Of a DNA stretch of 64,000 nt, positions 34,445 to 43,473 are shown piece by piece. Below the pieces are notes generated by a model, which ran no database searches, was not told the DNA's origin, and saw only the letters and a program-made list of their open reading frames with translations. The translations under genes and the position numbers were made by a program. The stretch comes from Algoriphagus pacificus (GTDB lineage: Bacteria > Bacteroidota > Bacteroidia > Cytophagales > Cyclobacteriaceae), in contig NZ_JAFKCU010000001.1 in the NCBI RefSeq assembly GCF_017254845.1, positions 1,385,048 through 1,449,047 of the forward strand, read 5' to 3'. Every line of letters starts with the position of its first letter. The stretch's first letter is position 1.

Positions 34445-37048
34445 ATGAGATATTTTTTTCTATTGTGTTTTGTCGGAGTGGGACAAAATTTATTTGCTCA
34501 GACTAGCATTATCCAAGGTAAAATTTTACACAACCAGTCAAAAGAACCACTAGCCCAAACCCATATATTTGTTCAAGGTACCACCTTTCAGACATTTACG
34601 GATAGCCTTGGGGAGTTTAGCTTAAAAGGTTTACCTCTAGGGGCTTGGGAGCTGGTTGCTACTAAAGAAGGATTTTTACTTGAATCAAAAAACATTTCCG
34701 TAGATCAGAATTATTCGGGCTCTGATCTGGAGATATTGCTTGATGAAAAACCAGAATTGGAGAAAAGCGAATTATCTGAAAAGCAACAAAAGAAACTTGA
34801 AGAAGATTTTCTTAAATGGTTTTATAAAGAATTAGGGAATGAGGGGGAATTTAAAGTGGTCAATGCTGACGTATTGAGCTTTAGAAAAGACCTGAATTCA
34901 AATTTTTACTGGGTAGATTCAAAGGAGGCATTGTTGGTGCAGAATCTGAAAACCTCCTATTTGATGTCCATGTATTTCAAAGAGCCTGTGAAAATGGAGA
35001 GTACCCTGATTCCAGATAGTTTCCTTTTAAGTTATTTAGAAATGAAGCCAGGCAGTGAGGAAGAAAAGAAAATTATTACTGATCATCGACTGCATTCTTA
35101 TGAGAGCTCCCCAATCTATGAGCTTCGGAAGTTGCTTGGATCGGAAGATAGTCCCATTGAAATTTCCCCGTCAGATCAAAAAGGACAATTTTTATTACGA
35201 TTGCCTTTTCCTTTAAAGCTGGAGAATGGTAATAAATCCTTGGCCTTTAAAAACAACGAACTACTAATCCGTGCCAATGGAACACCTGTACATCCGGAAA
35301 ACCTTTTGGCTAGGGGATTTGAAAACTTGGGTTCCCCCATCCCTCAATTACCGATTGATTTTGATTTTGATCAGGTTTCAGCTTTAGCTGGATTAGAAAA
35401 GACACCTGAATCATTGATGGAGCGGGTTTTTCTCCATACTGACAAGGATATTTATTTAATGGGCGAGGAGCTATATTTCAAAGCCTACATGGTCTATGGA
35501 AATCCATTAATGGTAAGTGAATCCAGCAAAGTTCTACATGTGGAGATCTTGGATTCCAGCGGTTATAGTATGATTCACCGGGTTTTTCCAATTGAAAATG
35601 GAATGTCCCAAGGAAAGATTTCTCTTACTCCTGAATTTAATACCCGGGATTTTATAGTGAAATCATACACTCTTTGGGGAGCAAATTACGGAGAGGAATT
35701 TGAATTTTATAAACCTATCCAGGTTTACACCAATTACCCAGAAGCCAAAGCGGGTTCTTTAGGTATCCTATCGGAGGGGATCACGGTTTTTGCTGATAAA
35801 GAAGTATATAATGATCAGGATTCAGTCACCCTTAACATTCTCGCTAAGAATAAAATCGGAGCTATATCAGGTGCCAACTTATCTGTATCAATTATCAGTG
35901 AAAATTCCAATCTCTTCATTCAACCCCAAAAGGATGAATTTGTAAGCTATGCTTCCGTAAATCCTAAAATTAAAATCAAAGACTTCCAAAATTTTCAATT
36001 AGAAAAAGAACTAGGCTTTACCCTAGTCGGCAAAATCAAAGATAAAAATACCCTTATTGAAAAAAGCAAAGTAGAAGTATTGGTGGACAATTTTTTGGAT
36101 AAAAGGGAATTGATTGCCGACAAGGATGGATTATTCTATTTAAATGGGATGCAAAAAATAGGCGACTTTAGTGTATTGATTAAAGCAAAAAACAACCTAG
36201 GAAAACAGCTTGAGGAATTTGAATTGGAATATTTTTCATCTCCAAATAGGATTGATTTTTCTTCATTGGATTTTCCTGACCTCACAGTGGAGAAGAGGCC
36301 ATTGGAAAGAATAGATTCTTTACAAAGATCATATTTGGCTTTAAGGGAAGGAGAGATATTACTTGAGGAAGTGGAAGTGACAAGTACAAGAAAGGTCGAT
36401 AGTAGATCCATGCCCTTTGGCAGAGCTCCAATAACATTGGAAATGGAGAATGTATTTTTAACAGGAGACACCCAGCAGTTTATTTATTCATTGGCAAATA
36501 GGACGGGGCTGAGAGCAGCAGGTATTCCTCCAATGCTGATTAATCCTAGGGGACACCCAACTGGTCCTCCAGTTATCCTTTTAAACGGAACACCAATTAC
36601 TAGTATTTTAGGACCAACAATTGGCAACAATCCAAGGGATGATCAGTATAGAGCATTGCAATCTATTAACATTTTTACCATAGAAAGAGTCGAGGTAATT
36701 AAGTCAATGATTCCTCTTCTTGGTGAGGCGGGTAGATTCGGAGCTATTAATATCATTACCAAGGTTGGGCAATACGTAGCATCAAATGAAAAACCCTATC
36801 AGGAGTTTCAGTTAAAAGGTTTAGAAGAACTCCAATCCGTTCCTAATCCCCTTTACGATTTTCCTAGTACAACACTTTATTGGAATCCTGAAGTCAAGAT
36901 TTCCCCGAATCAAACTTCAACTACTTTAAAATTTAAATTGCCAGAAAATTCAGAACCTTTTTGGGTAATTGTGAATGGGATAAATGCCTCTGGAGAGCCT
37001 GTTTCCGGGAGATTTTTAATCAATCAGAAGAATTTAGGCTCCAATTAA
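34445..37048 (+). CDS. large exported protein: regulatory-like domain, MG2-type domain and TonB-plug domain, no barrel
   Basis: An 867-aa protein with signal peptide MRYFFLLCFVGVGQNLFAQ. Then follow a carboxypeptidase-regulatory-like domain (about 22-95), a charged helical segment with KQQKKLEEDFLKWFYKELG, an alpha-2-macroglobulin MG2-like region (about 320-420, VFLHTDKDIYLMGEELYFKAYM) and, near the C-terminus, a TonB-receptor plug-like domain (about 650-780, LLNGTPI...ERVEVIK...GAINIITK). No beta-barrel follows. This is a recurring Bacteroidota architecture of unknown role, perhaps an assembly or docking factor at the outer membrane. The TTG at 34439 is an alternative start. Confidence 0.8.
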   Translation: MRYFFLLCFVGVGQNLFAQTSIIQGKILHNQSKEPLAQTHIFVQGTTFQTFTDSLGEFSLKGLPLGAWELVATKEGFLLESKNISVDQNYSGSDLEILLDEKPELEKSELSEKQQKKLEEDFLKWFYKELGNEGEFKVVNADVLSFRKDLNSNFYWVDSKEALLVQNLKTSYLMSMYFKEPVKMESTLIPDSFLLSYLEMKPGSEEEKKIITDHRLHSYESSPIYELRKLLGSEDSPIEISPSDQKGQFLLRLPFPLKLENGNKSLAFKNNELLIRANGTPVHPENLLARGFENLGSPIPQLPIDFDFDQVSALAGLEKTPESLMERVFLHTDKDIYLMGEELYFKAYMVYGNPLMVSESSKVLHVEILDSSGYSMIHRVFPIENGMSQGKISLTPEFNTRDFIVKSYTLWGANYGEEFEFYKPIQVYTNYPEAKAGSLGILSEGITVFADKEVYNDQDSVTLNILAKNKIGAISGANLSVSIISENSNLFIQPQKDEFVSYASVNPKIKIKDFQNFQLEKELGFTLVGKIKDKNTLIEKSKVEVLVDNFLDKRELIADKDGLFYLNGMQKIGDFSVLIKAKNNLGKQLEEFELEYFSSPNRIDFSSLDFPDLTVEKRPLERIDSLQRSYLALREGEILLEEVEVTSTRKVDSRSMPFGRAPITLEMENVFLTGDTQQFIYSLANRTGLRAAGIPPMLINPRGHPTGPPVILLNGTPITSILGPTIGNNPRDDQYRALQSINIFTIERVEVIKSMIPLLGEAGRFGAINIITKVGQYVASNEKPYQEFQLKGLEELQSVPNPLYDFPSTTLYWNPEVKISPNQTSTTLKFKLPENSEPFWVIVNGINASGEPVSGRFLINQKNLGSN

Positions 37049-37089
37049 TCGGGTCTTTCTTTCTTCCTGATTTTTGCCTTAATTCGATC

Positions 37090-37863
37090 ATGAAGTTTAA
37101 AATTGCTGTTTTGGGAGCTGGAAATGTAGCCTGGCATTTGGCTCCTGCTTTGGAAAATGCTGGTCATGAAGTCACTGAAGTCTATGCTAGAGACTTATCT
37201 GAAGCTCAGAAAATAACGGAAAGACTTTATGCGGCTGAACCAAAAGACGATCTTGATTTTTCTGAGTCTGAAGCGGAAATTTTTATTTTGGCAGTCAAAG
37301 ATTTAGCGATACCAGAAGTTGCTGATGAAGTCATTCTACCCGAAGGAAGTATTTTGGCTCACACCTCAGGAACCATGTCTTTGGATGTCTTGGGTTATAG
37401 CTCAGCAAGTTATACAGGTATTTTTTATCCCTTGCAGTCATTTACAGTTGGGAGGAAAATTGACTTTGAAGATGTGGCGTTTCTCTTGGAATCTGAGGAT
37501 GAAGAAACCCTTCAAAAACTCCGTAAACTGGCCAAAAGCCTTTCTTCAATGAATTATGTAATCAAATCCAGAGACAGGAAGGCGATCCATGTGGCAGCTG
37601 TTTTTGCCAGTAATTTTAGCAATCATATGATCCGGATCAGTGAGGAAATCATGCGAAGACAAGGCCTGGACTTTGACATGCTTAAGCCATTGATTATAGA
37701 GCAGATTTCAAAAGCACTCCAGATCGGAGCCAAAAATGCGCAAACTGGTCCTGCGATTCGTGAGGATTATCCAACCTTGGAAGATCATCATAGCTTTCTG
37801 AATTACAATGAAGCGATTGCAGAAATCTATCGCCTGATCTCCCAAGATATTATTGATAGTTAG
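37090..37863 (+). CDS. DUF2520 domain-containing Rossmann protein (NADP oxidoreductase-like)
   Basis: A 257-aa soluble protein. The N-terminal Rossmann fold has VLGAGNVAWHLAPALENAGHEV (F420-dependent NADP reductase-like), and the C-terminal DUF2520 helical domain carries AAVFASNFSNHMIRISEEI and the conserved end TGPAIREDYPTLEDHHSFL. It resembles ketopantoate or pyrroline-5-carboxylate reductases in fold, but the substrate is unknown. The ATG at 37090 directly precedes the dinucleotide motif; the longer frame overlaps the upstream gene. Its last 29 codons are present again at 38942-39028, 1168 bp downstream. Confidence 0.88.
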   Translation: MKFKIAVLGAGNVAWHLAPALENAGHEVTEVYARDLSEAQKITERLYAAEPKDDLDFSESEAEIFILAVKDLAIPEVADEVILPEGSILAHTSGTMSLDVLGYSSASYTGIFYPLQSFTVGRKIDFEDVAFLLESEDEETLQKLRKLAKSLSSMNYVIKSRDRKAIHVAAVFASNFSNHMIRISEEIMRRQGLDFDMLKPLIIEQISKALQIGAKNAQTGPAIREDYPTLEDHHSFLNYNEAIAEIYRLISQDIIDS

Positions 37864-37867
37864 TGAG
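37775..37867. repeat. 93-bp direct repeat, copy 1 (3' end of DUF2520 gene)
   Basis: 89 of 93 positions match copy 2 at 38943-39035. This copy is the functional end of the DUF2520 gene. The next 18 bases (37868-37885) still match the pirin gene end next to copy 2 at 13 positions, but with changes that break that frame. Confidence 0.9.
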
Positions 37868-38004
37868 CTCAGGTTCCGAATTACCTTTGTAAAACATACT
37901 TCAATTTATCTGCATTTATTTAATTCGATATTTCGGAAGTCCTTTTTTTAACTAAAATTCATTTTCTGTTATTTGTTATTATATTTCTAGTAAATTTTTG
38001 ATTT

Positions 38005-38784
38005 ATGAAAAAATACTTTTTTCTAGGACTTGTCTTGGTTGGGTTAAATTTAGCCTGTACCTCTGTTGTTTCGGAGAATGATCAAATCAGTAATTCTGAA
38101 GTCGAACTGACATCTTTTTTAAATAGAACTGCTGCTCCTCCAATTGATAAACCAATTAAAGAGTCACATTATCAATTTAATAATCATCTATATGATAATC
38201 ATAAATTCTATGACTCATTTGGTTATGAGATTTTGAACATATATACGGACATTTCAGGGTTAGATACCGTTGGTATTACGACCTTTGAGTATAGTATGGA
38301 CAAGTTAGTTAAGCAAACGAAATACTTTCTTGCAGAAAATGTGGATATGACCCAACATTTTGATTATTTGTACGATGAGTCTCAGAAATTAATTCAAGTA
38401 AAAAGAGATAATAGTAATTTTGAATTATATAATTATAATTCTTTAAATCAGGTTGAATCAATAATACTCGGGGCAAGTCTTCAACTTGCAGATGTTTATG
38501 AGTTTACCTATGATTTAGAGGGGAAGATAGACACTCAAACCTTAAGAAGCCTAAATGGAGGTGAAACTCCCTTAAGATATTGGGTTTATTTTTACGACAA
38601 AGAAGGAAAGCTTATCTCCAAAAAAGTACCAGAAAAACCTTCCAATGAATTAAGAGAAATGTTTATTTTTGATTATGATGAACAAGATAGACTCATTGAA
38701 ATAAAGGAGTTTTATCCAGAGGATAATTTTTTATTTTTGGGGAAAACTGTTTATACCTATTCTTTAGAAACAGAAAGTAACTAG
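38005..38784 (+). CDS. hypothetical lipoprotein with YD/RHS-like repeats
   Basis: A 259-aa protein with lipobox LNLAC (Cys18). From residue about 90 it is built of successive units of the form [F/Y]xYDxxgkLixxxxx: FEYSMDKLVKQTKYF, FDYLYDESQKLIQVKRD, YNYNSLNQVESIIL, FTYDLEGKIDTQTLR, YFYDKEGKLISKKV and FDYDEQDRLIEIKEF, about six in all, resembling the YD repeats of RHS/teneurin shells. The gene is clearly more AT-rich than its neighbours and lies between two copies of a 93-bp repeat, which suggests it was inserted. The function is unknown. Confidence 0.75.
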   Translation: MKKYFFLGLVLVGLNLACTSVVSENDQISNSEVELTSFLNRTAAPPIDKPIKESHYQFNNHLYDNHKFYDSFGYEILNIYTDISGLDTVGITTFEYSMDKLVKQTKYFLAENVDMTQHFDYLYDESQKLIQVKRDNSNFELYNYNSLNQVESIILGASLQLADVYEFTYDLEGKIDTQTLRSLNGGETPLRYWVYFYDKEGKLISKKVPEKPSNELREMFIFDYDEQDRLIEIKEFYPEDNFLFLGKTVYTYSLETESN

Positions 38785-38942
38785 TTCAATATTTATATTA
38801 ATACCTGTTTTCTATTATACTTTAATAGTTTTTAGATTCTATCCTTTGTAATTGTAAAGAGATTTTATTTATACAACCAGAATTCTCTCTCTAGAGGAGT
38901 TAGGTTGTTATGCTTTAGCAAACTATTGGAGATTTTGTAAAG
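38785..38942. other. AT-rich tail of the inserted segment
   Basis: No open frame. A possible hairpin is formed by ACAACC (38873-38878) and GGTTGT (38903-38908) around a CTCTAGAG-containing loop. It ends where copy 2 of the 93-bp repeat begins. Confidence 0.5.
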
Positions 38943-39035
38943 CCTTGGAAGATCATCACAGCTTTCTGAATTACAATGAGTCGATTGCAGAAATCTATCG
39001 CCTAATCTCCCAAGATATTATTGATAGTTAGTGAG
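38943..39035 (+). pseudogene. 93-bp direct repeat, copy 2: orphaned 3' end of a DUF2520 gene
   Basis: It encodes the terminal LEDHHSFLNYNESIAEIYRL of the DUF2520 protein plus ISQDIIDS and its stop, without start or body. Compared with copy 1 the four base changes give two synonymous changes and one codon change with A to S, so both copies look as if they diverged while coding. It overlaps the stop of the convergent pirin gene, the arrangement expected of the original locus. Confidence 0.85.
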
Positions 39036-39882
39036 ACCAAGTCCCGAATTTCCCATTCTGGTAATCCTCATAAGCCTGGTGAATTTCAGCTTCTGAATTC
39101 ATAACAAAAGGACCTTGTGCTACCATTGGCTCATTAAACGGAGCTGCATGGCCCAAAATCAATACGGAATCCTTTTTCGCAGTTACTTTCAGATCAACTT
39201 GACCCTTTTCAAATTCAACCAAATTCCTATAGGGGACCTGTTCCCCATTCACATCCAATTCCCCTCTGACGATATAGAAAAAGATGTTTTCGTGTGCTGG
39301 AATTGTCTTTTCAAAACTTCCACCTTCTTCCAAGTAAATCGTGCTCATCGTCAAAGGAAAGGAACCTTCAAATGCTCCTTTTATTCCATTCCATTCTCCA
39401 AAAAGCTGTTGCACTTTTACCTTTTCCTGATCCAAATTAAAAGAAGGGATTTCACTTTCTTGTAAACCAACATATTTAGGATCTGTCATCTTGAGCTTTG
39501 CAGGTAGATTCAGCCAAAGTTGAAGGATCTCTAGGTCCCCACCTTTTTTCTTAAACTCCGAACTGCTTACCTCGGAGTGAATCAATCCTCTTCCAGCAGT
39601 CATATATTGGACACCTCCCGGACCGATCACAGATTCATGTCCGGATGAATCCAGGTGCATGATATCACCTTCTAAAATAAAAGTAACAGTCTCCATTCCT
39701 CGGTGAGGATGCGGTCCAAATGGCAAACCTCTATTTGGAGAAGGGTAAGTCTGAAATCCATGATGGTTGAGAAAGATAAAAGGATCAATCTGCTGAAGTC
39801 GATGCGTAGGCATCGGGCTATATGTTATTAAATCAGCGATTGGTCTATATTCTCCTTTATGAATTCTTTTGATTGCAGTCAT
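39028..39882 (-). CDS. pirin family protein
   Basis: A 284-aa bicupin. The N-terminal metal site is complete: H58 and H60 in FGPHPHRGMETVT, and H102 and E104 in GRGLIHSE. The C-terminal cupin domain covers about 170-280. Bacterial pirins have quercetin dioxygenase activity in some cases and regulatory roles in others; none can be assigned here. Its last codons (KFGTWSH) lie in the second copy of the 93-bp repeat region, while a decayed version of that end is next to copy 1. Confidence 0.92.
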   Translation of the reverse strand: MTAIKRIHKGEYRPIADLITYSPMPTHRLQQIDPFIFLNHHGFQTYPSPNRGLPFGPHPHRGMETVTFILEGDIMHLDSSGHESVIGPGGVQYMTAGRGLIHSEVSSSEFKKKGGDLEILQLWLNLPAKLKMTDPKYVGLQESEIPSFNLDQEKVKVQQLFGEWNGIKGAFEGSFPLTMSTIYLEEGGSFEKTIPAHENIFFYIVRGELDVNGEQVPYRNLVEFEKGQVDLKVTAKKDSVLILGHAAPFNEPMVAQGPFVMNSEAEIHQAYEDYQNGKFGTWSH

Positions 39883-39948
39883 TTTCTGAATTTTTGATGT
39901 ATATACATTAAATAGAATTTAGGTCTAAAAAGTTTACTATTTCTCATT

Positions 39949-41241
39949 TTATTGAAGTTGCTTATCTAAACTCAAAATGGTTTGCAACAATACATTGGCT
40001 CCATTTGCGATGTCTTCTGGAGAGGAATATTCTTGAGGGGAATGACTGATTCCATCCTTGCTGGGAATAAATATCATCCCAATCGGTGCAAATCTCGCAA
40101 TCTCTTGGGAATCATGGCCTGCTCCACTAGGTAAATAAATGCTACTCAAACCAAGTGATTTTGCAGAAGCTTCAATTGCTTTTTGAATTTCTGGAGTAGC
40201 CAAAGCTGGTTTGCTGGCTACTTCGATATGCTTAACGTCAACTTCGGTTCCACTTTCTTCGGCAAGTATTTCGGCCCTCTTAGCAATCTCTTGGTAGACC
40301 ATTTGAATTTTCTCCGATGATAAATCTCTGATTTCCACATTTATTTTTACCTCACCTGGGATGACGTTTCCAGCTCCGGGGAATACATCTACTTTACCGA
40401 CAGTAGCTACCTGTGCTCCTTCAAAAGAATTCACGATTTCATTTACAGCCAAGATTAATCTTGCGGCAGGAAGCATTGGATCTTTCCTCATATTCATTGG
40501 AGTAGTCCCCGCATGATTTGCAAACCCTTTGAAGGTAAATTCATACCATTCGATTGCAACAATTCCTTCTACCACTCCTATATCAATTCCCTCTCTATCT
40601 AAATTTCCACCTTGCTCAATATGGAGTTCTAAAAATGCCGCTAAATCACCTGGGTTTCTTTTGAGTTCTGGAATTCGATCCGGATTACCTCCCAAAGCTT
40701 TGATTCCCTCATAATGGGTCACTCCACTGTTACTTTTTACCTGTAAAGCCTCCTCCGTCAGCTGCCCAGCCAATGCTCGGCTACCTACCACTCCACCTTC
40801 TTCATTTGTAAAAATGATTACTTCAAGAGGATGCTGGGTAATCCAATGATTATCTTCCAAGGATTGGATGACCTCAATGGCACTCATCGATCCGACAGGT
40901 CCGTCATAGTCTCCTCCATTTGGCACTTCATCTATATGAGATCCAAAAGCGATTGGTTTTAATGCTGGATTTAAGCCTGCTCTTTTTCCCATAATATTTC
41001 CTGCAAAATCTACAGAGACCTCTAATCCAGCTTTCTCCATCAATTCGATCACATATTTTCTGGCTTCCACATCATGGACACTGTATGCTACTCTATCAGA
41101 GCCTCCTGCTTTATTTTTACCGTAAGTTGAAAGGGTCTTTAGACTTGAAGAAAGCCGCTCTTGGTTAACCCGAATTTCACTTTGAGAAAAGGCAAAAGTA
41201 AAGAAAGACAGGAAGGTTAGCGTAAAAATTGATTTTTTCAT
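39949..41241 (-). CDS. exported M20 family amidohydrolase (hydantoinase/carbamoylase type)
   Basis: A 430-aa zinc enzyme with a signal peptide (MKKSIFTLTFLSFFTFAFSQ). Metal ligands are visible in GSHIDEVPNGGDYDGPVG, TNEEGGVVGSRALAG and LELHIEQGGNLD, and the C-terminal SGAGHDSQEIA and SHSPQEYSSPEDI are typical of the N-carbamoyl-amino-acid hydrolase/allantoate amidohydrolase branch. The exported form is unusual for allantoate catabolism and suggests a periplasmic substrate. The start at 41241 is chosen for the signal peptide; the frame extends upstream to 41379 through a terminator. Confidence 0.9.
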   Translation of the reverse strand: MKKSIFTLTFLSFFTFAFSQSEIRVNQERLSSSLKTLSTYGKNKAGGSDRVAYSVHDVEARKYVIELMEKAGLEVSVDFAGNIMGKRAGLNPALKPIAFGSHIDEVPNGGDYDGPVGSMSAIEVIQSLEDNHWITQHPLEVIIFTNEEGGVVGSRALAGQLTEEALQVKSNSGVTHYEGIKALGGNPDRIPELKRNPGDLAAFLELHIEQGGNLDREGIDIGVVEGIVAIEWYEFTFKGFANHAGTTPMNMRKDPMLPAARLILAVNEIVNSFEGAQVATVGKVDVFPGAGNVIPGEVKINVEIRDLSSEKIQMVYQEIAKRAEILAEESGTEVDVKHIEVASKPALATPEIQKAIEASAKSLGLSSIYLPSGAGHDSQEIARFAPIGMIFIPSKDGISHSPQEYSSPEDIANGANVLLQTILSLDKQLQ

Positions 41242-41300
41242 GATTGAGTGGTTTGAGTACAAGTTCTTGAAATCGAGTTGATTTTCAAATATTCTCTGGT

Positions 41301-41334
41301 AAAAAGAAAAAGCCTCCCCGAAATCCGGAGAGGC
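41301..41334 (-). terminator. rho-independent terminator of the acyl-ACP desaturase gene
   Basis: On the minus strand GCCTC-T-CCG pairs with CGG-G-GAGGC (one mismatch), followed by a T-rich tail (TTTTTCTTTTT). It is 33 bp past the desaturase stop and before the M20 start. Confidence 0.8.
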
Positions 41335-41366
41335 AATCACAATAGGCTTGTTTGGTTTAAGAAAGC

Positions 41367-42368
41367 TTATTTCAACCAAGCAAGTTGTATTTCATCTGGG
41401 GCTTTCATCCTGTCAGCTACCCGCATATATCTTTCTGATAATTTGGAAAGGTAAACCTGAGCTTTAGAAGCTGCATCATTTAATCCTGTCAAGCTTTCGA
41501 TTTTCCAAAGACCAACCAAATGGTCGATAATTCTTGCATAATCCCAACCAGTGTAAATTCCCACTTTTTGAGTGATTTCTGAGAATCTGGTGTAAATGGA
41601 TGGATTAGAACCGCCTTCTCCCATCAATACTGCTGGCATGACGATTTGCTTTTTCATCATTTTTTCAAAAGCCAGTATAGCTCCATTTGGATCTATTTCG
41701 AAGATTTTTGACATGAAAGACTTATATGCTTTTTCATGTCTTGCCTCATCACCTGCAATGGTCTTACAGATTCTTGATAGAACTGGATCCCCCGCTTTAT
41801 CAGCAAGTTTACCTGTATTTACGTGCGAAATTTTTGTGGCTCTTTCCTGAAAAGAAGTGTAAATCATTGCCTGGTAAGGATCACTTTCTGATTTAGGATC
41901 GAAACCATTAGTCAATAATCTATGAATAGTAATTTCTACAGCCCGCATATCCACTCTTCCCGTCATGTATAAATACTTATTTAGTAAGTCGCCATGACGA
42001 TTTTCTTCTGCTGTCCAAGCTTTGGACCACCTTACCCATCCTGAAGGAGAAACCAAGCTTCTATCTTCATTGATTCCCTCTAGGAGGTTAAAATAAGTCT
42101 GATAAGACGGCAAAGCTTCTTCGGTAATCATATTTCCAACCAAGGAAGTGAGAACGGTATCTGGAATTCCTTCCGCTCTTTGTTGAAGGGCCTTAATTTC
42201 TTCGTGAATATCTGGATTGCCAAAATCAGGTAAGAAATCTGTTGGCTGCCAGCAAGTTTCTGGGTCTACTAGAATATTATCAACTGCATCAGCAACAAGG
42301 TCATCCAATTGGCTGATAACCTCCATGTTCTTCTCCAGTTCGTAATCTATGGTGTTTGAATTTTTCAT
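41367..42368 (-). CDS. acyl-ACP desaturase (ferritin-like diiron, FA_desaturase_2)
   Basis: A 333-aa soluble diiron enzyme that introduces a double bond into acyl-ACP. All ligands are visible: E83/E84 in TEEALP, E122 and H125 in EENRH, E175 in FQERAT, and E208 and H211 in DEARHE, with the spacing of plant stearoyl-ACP desaturase. Such soluble desaturases are known in Actinobacteria and some Bacteroidota. It is transcribed alone, with its own terminator, and an inverted repeat (42495-42528) lies 127 bp upstream. Confidence 0.93.
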   Translation of the reverse strand: MKNSNTIDYELEKNMEVISQLDDLVADAVDNILVDPETCWQPTDFLPDFGNPDIHEEIKALQQRAEGIPDTVLTSLVGNMITEEALPSYQTYFNLLEGINEDRSLVSPSGWVRWSKAWTAEENRHGDLLNKYLYMTGRVDMRAVEITIHRLLTNGFDPKSESDPYQAMIYTSFQERATKISHVNTGKLADKAGDPVLSRICKTIAGDEARHEKAYKSFMSKIFEIDPNGAILAFEKMMKKQIVMPAVLMGEGGSNPSIYTRFSEITQKVGIYTGWDYARIIDHLVGLWKIESLTGLNDAASKAQVYLSKLSERYMRVADRMKAPDEIQLAWLK

Positions 42369-42494
42369 GATTTTACTTCTTATAGTGAAGTCCTTAAAGT
42401 CAACTTTCCCAGTTCAAACTTGAATTGAGAAAAAGCCTACTTTATCTAACGGGTAATTCGGTCACAAGATACGGACAAATTATCATATTAAATT

Positions 42495-42528
42495 GACGGA
42501 AACTCGATACCTATTTTAGGTTTCCGTC
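42495..42528. promoter_or_regulatory. perfect 9-bp inverted repeat upstream of the desaturase gene
   Basis: GACGGAAAC (42495-42503) and GTTTCCGTC (42520-42528), 16-base spacer, no T-run on either side. It sits in the 216-bp gap between the desaturase start and the terminator of the next gene, so an operator or a leader RNA hairpin is more likely than a terminator. Confidence 0.45.
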
Positions 42529-42541
42529 CAGTTGATATGCA

Positions 42542-42565
42542 AAAAGCCCCCAAAAGGAGGCTTTT
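42542..42565 (-). terminator. rho-independent terminator of the esterase/beta-propeller operon
   Basis: On the minus strand AAAAGCCTCC pairs with GGGGGCTTTT (one mismatch) around TTTT, with T after the stem. It is 19 bp past the stop of the gene at 42585. Confidence 0.8.
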
Positions 42566-42584
42566 GAAATGTTTTTTGATCTTA

Positions 42585-43466
42585 TTAATAGTCCAACTTA
42601 TAAGCAACAACTTTGTTTTTCATAAAGGCAGGAACTAATACAAGATTCTCTTCTGGGATGAATCCTATATCTGCAGTATTGGACTCCTCAGCTTTCGTGT
42701 CAAGCATCAAAGTCTCTCCATCTCCGGATACAAAATAGATTTCTCCAGCCCATCTTGAGGCTACATAATTTCCATCACCCAAAATGATCAAGCCATCACC
42801 GCCAGTAACTGTGGAATTGATCATAGAAGAACTGCCATCTGCATTGATCATTTTTAATCCTGATCCATCTAGGCCGTAAATTGTTCCATCGGAAGCTACA
42901 GCCACACCATTGATTGAAGTATTTCCTTCAGAAATAGTAGAAACTGCTCCTCCGTCCAAAACATGGACTAAGCCCTTGTTCATGTCCGTAAAATAGATTT
43001 TGCCATCATGGGCATCAGCATCATTCAGGAATTCAGCTCCTTCAACAGGATATTTATTGGTGATTTCAGCTGTCGCTAAGTCGATTTCAACTAACTCATC
43101 AATGTCAGTAACATACAACTTGCCATCAGAAATAGCCATTCCTTTTGGAGCATTTAGTCCTGTTACCCATTCTTGATTTACGATTGTACCGTTTTTGTCA
43201 ATAATAGAAATTGATCCTTTCCCGTCTTTTTCAGTTGGACTTCCTTCAATATTGGAAACGTATAAATTTCCAGAAGACTTATCATATAAAACAGATTCAC
43301 AAGTTGTCAGGGTAGCTGGTGTTTCCCAAACCATGGTCAAAGTTGGGGTTTTTGCATCCTCAACGACCATTTCTTCAGTTGTTTCTTCTGTTTTCTCGGG
43401 GCCACATTGTGCAAACATGACCATTGCTGTCAAGCCAAGTGCGGTTGTTTTTAAAAGAGTTTTCAT
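42585..43466 (-). CDS. SMP-30/NHL-like beta-propeller lipoprotein
   Basis: A 293-aa protein with a lipoprotein signal ending MFAQC (Cys22) and an acidic linker (EETTEEMVVED). The remainder is a six-bladed propeller of the SMP-30/gluconolactonase or NHL type, with repeated units such as GNLYVSNIEG, GKLYVTDIDE, GKIYFTDMNKG, GTIYGLDGSG and NYVASRWAGEIYFV. Whether it retains lactonase or metal-binding activity is uncertain. It starts 7 bp after the esterase gene and forms an operon with it. Confidence 0.85.
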   Translation of the reverse strand: MKTLLKTTALGLTAMVMFAQCGPEKTEETTEEMVVEDAKTPTLTMVWETPATLTTCESVLYDKSSGNLYVSNIEGSPTEKDGKGSISIIDKNGTIVNQEWVTGLNAPKGMAISDGKLYVTDIDELVEIDLATAEITNKYPVEGAEFLNDADAHDGKIYFTDMNKGLVHVLDGGAVSTISEGNTSINGVAVASDGTIYGLDGSGLKMINADGSSSMINSTVTGGDGLIILGDGNYVASRWAGEIYFVSGDGETLMLDTKAEESNTADIGFIPEENLVLVPAFMKNKVVAYKLDY

Positions 43467-43473
43467 TGCTTAA

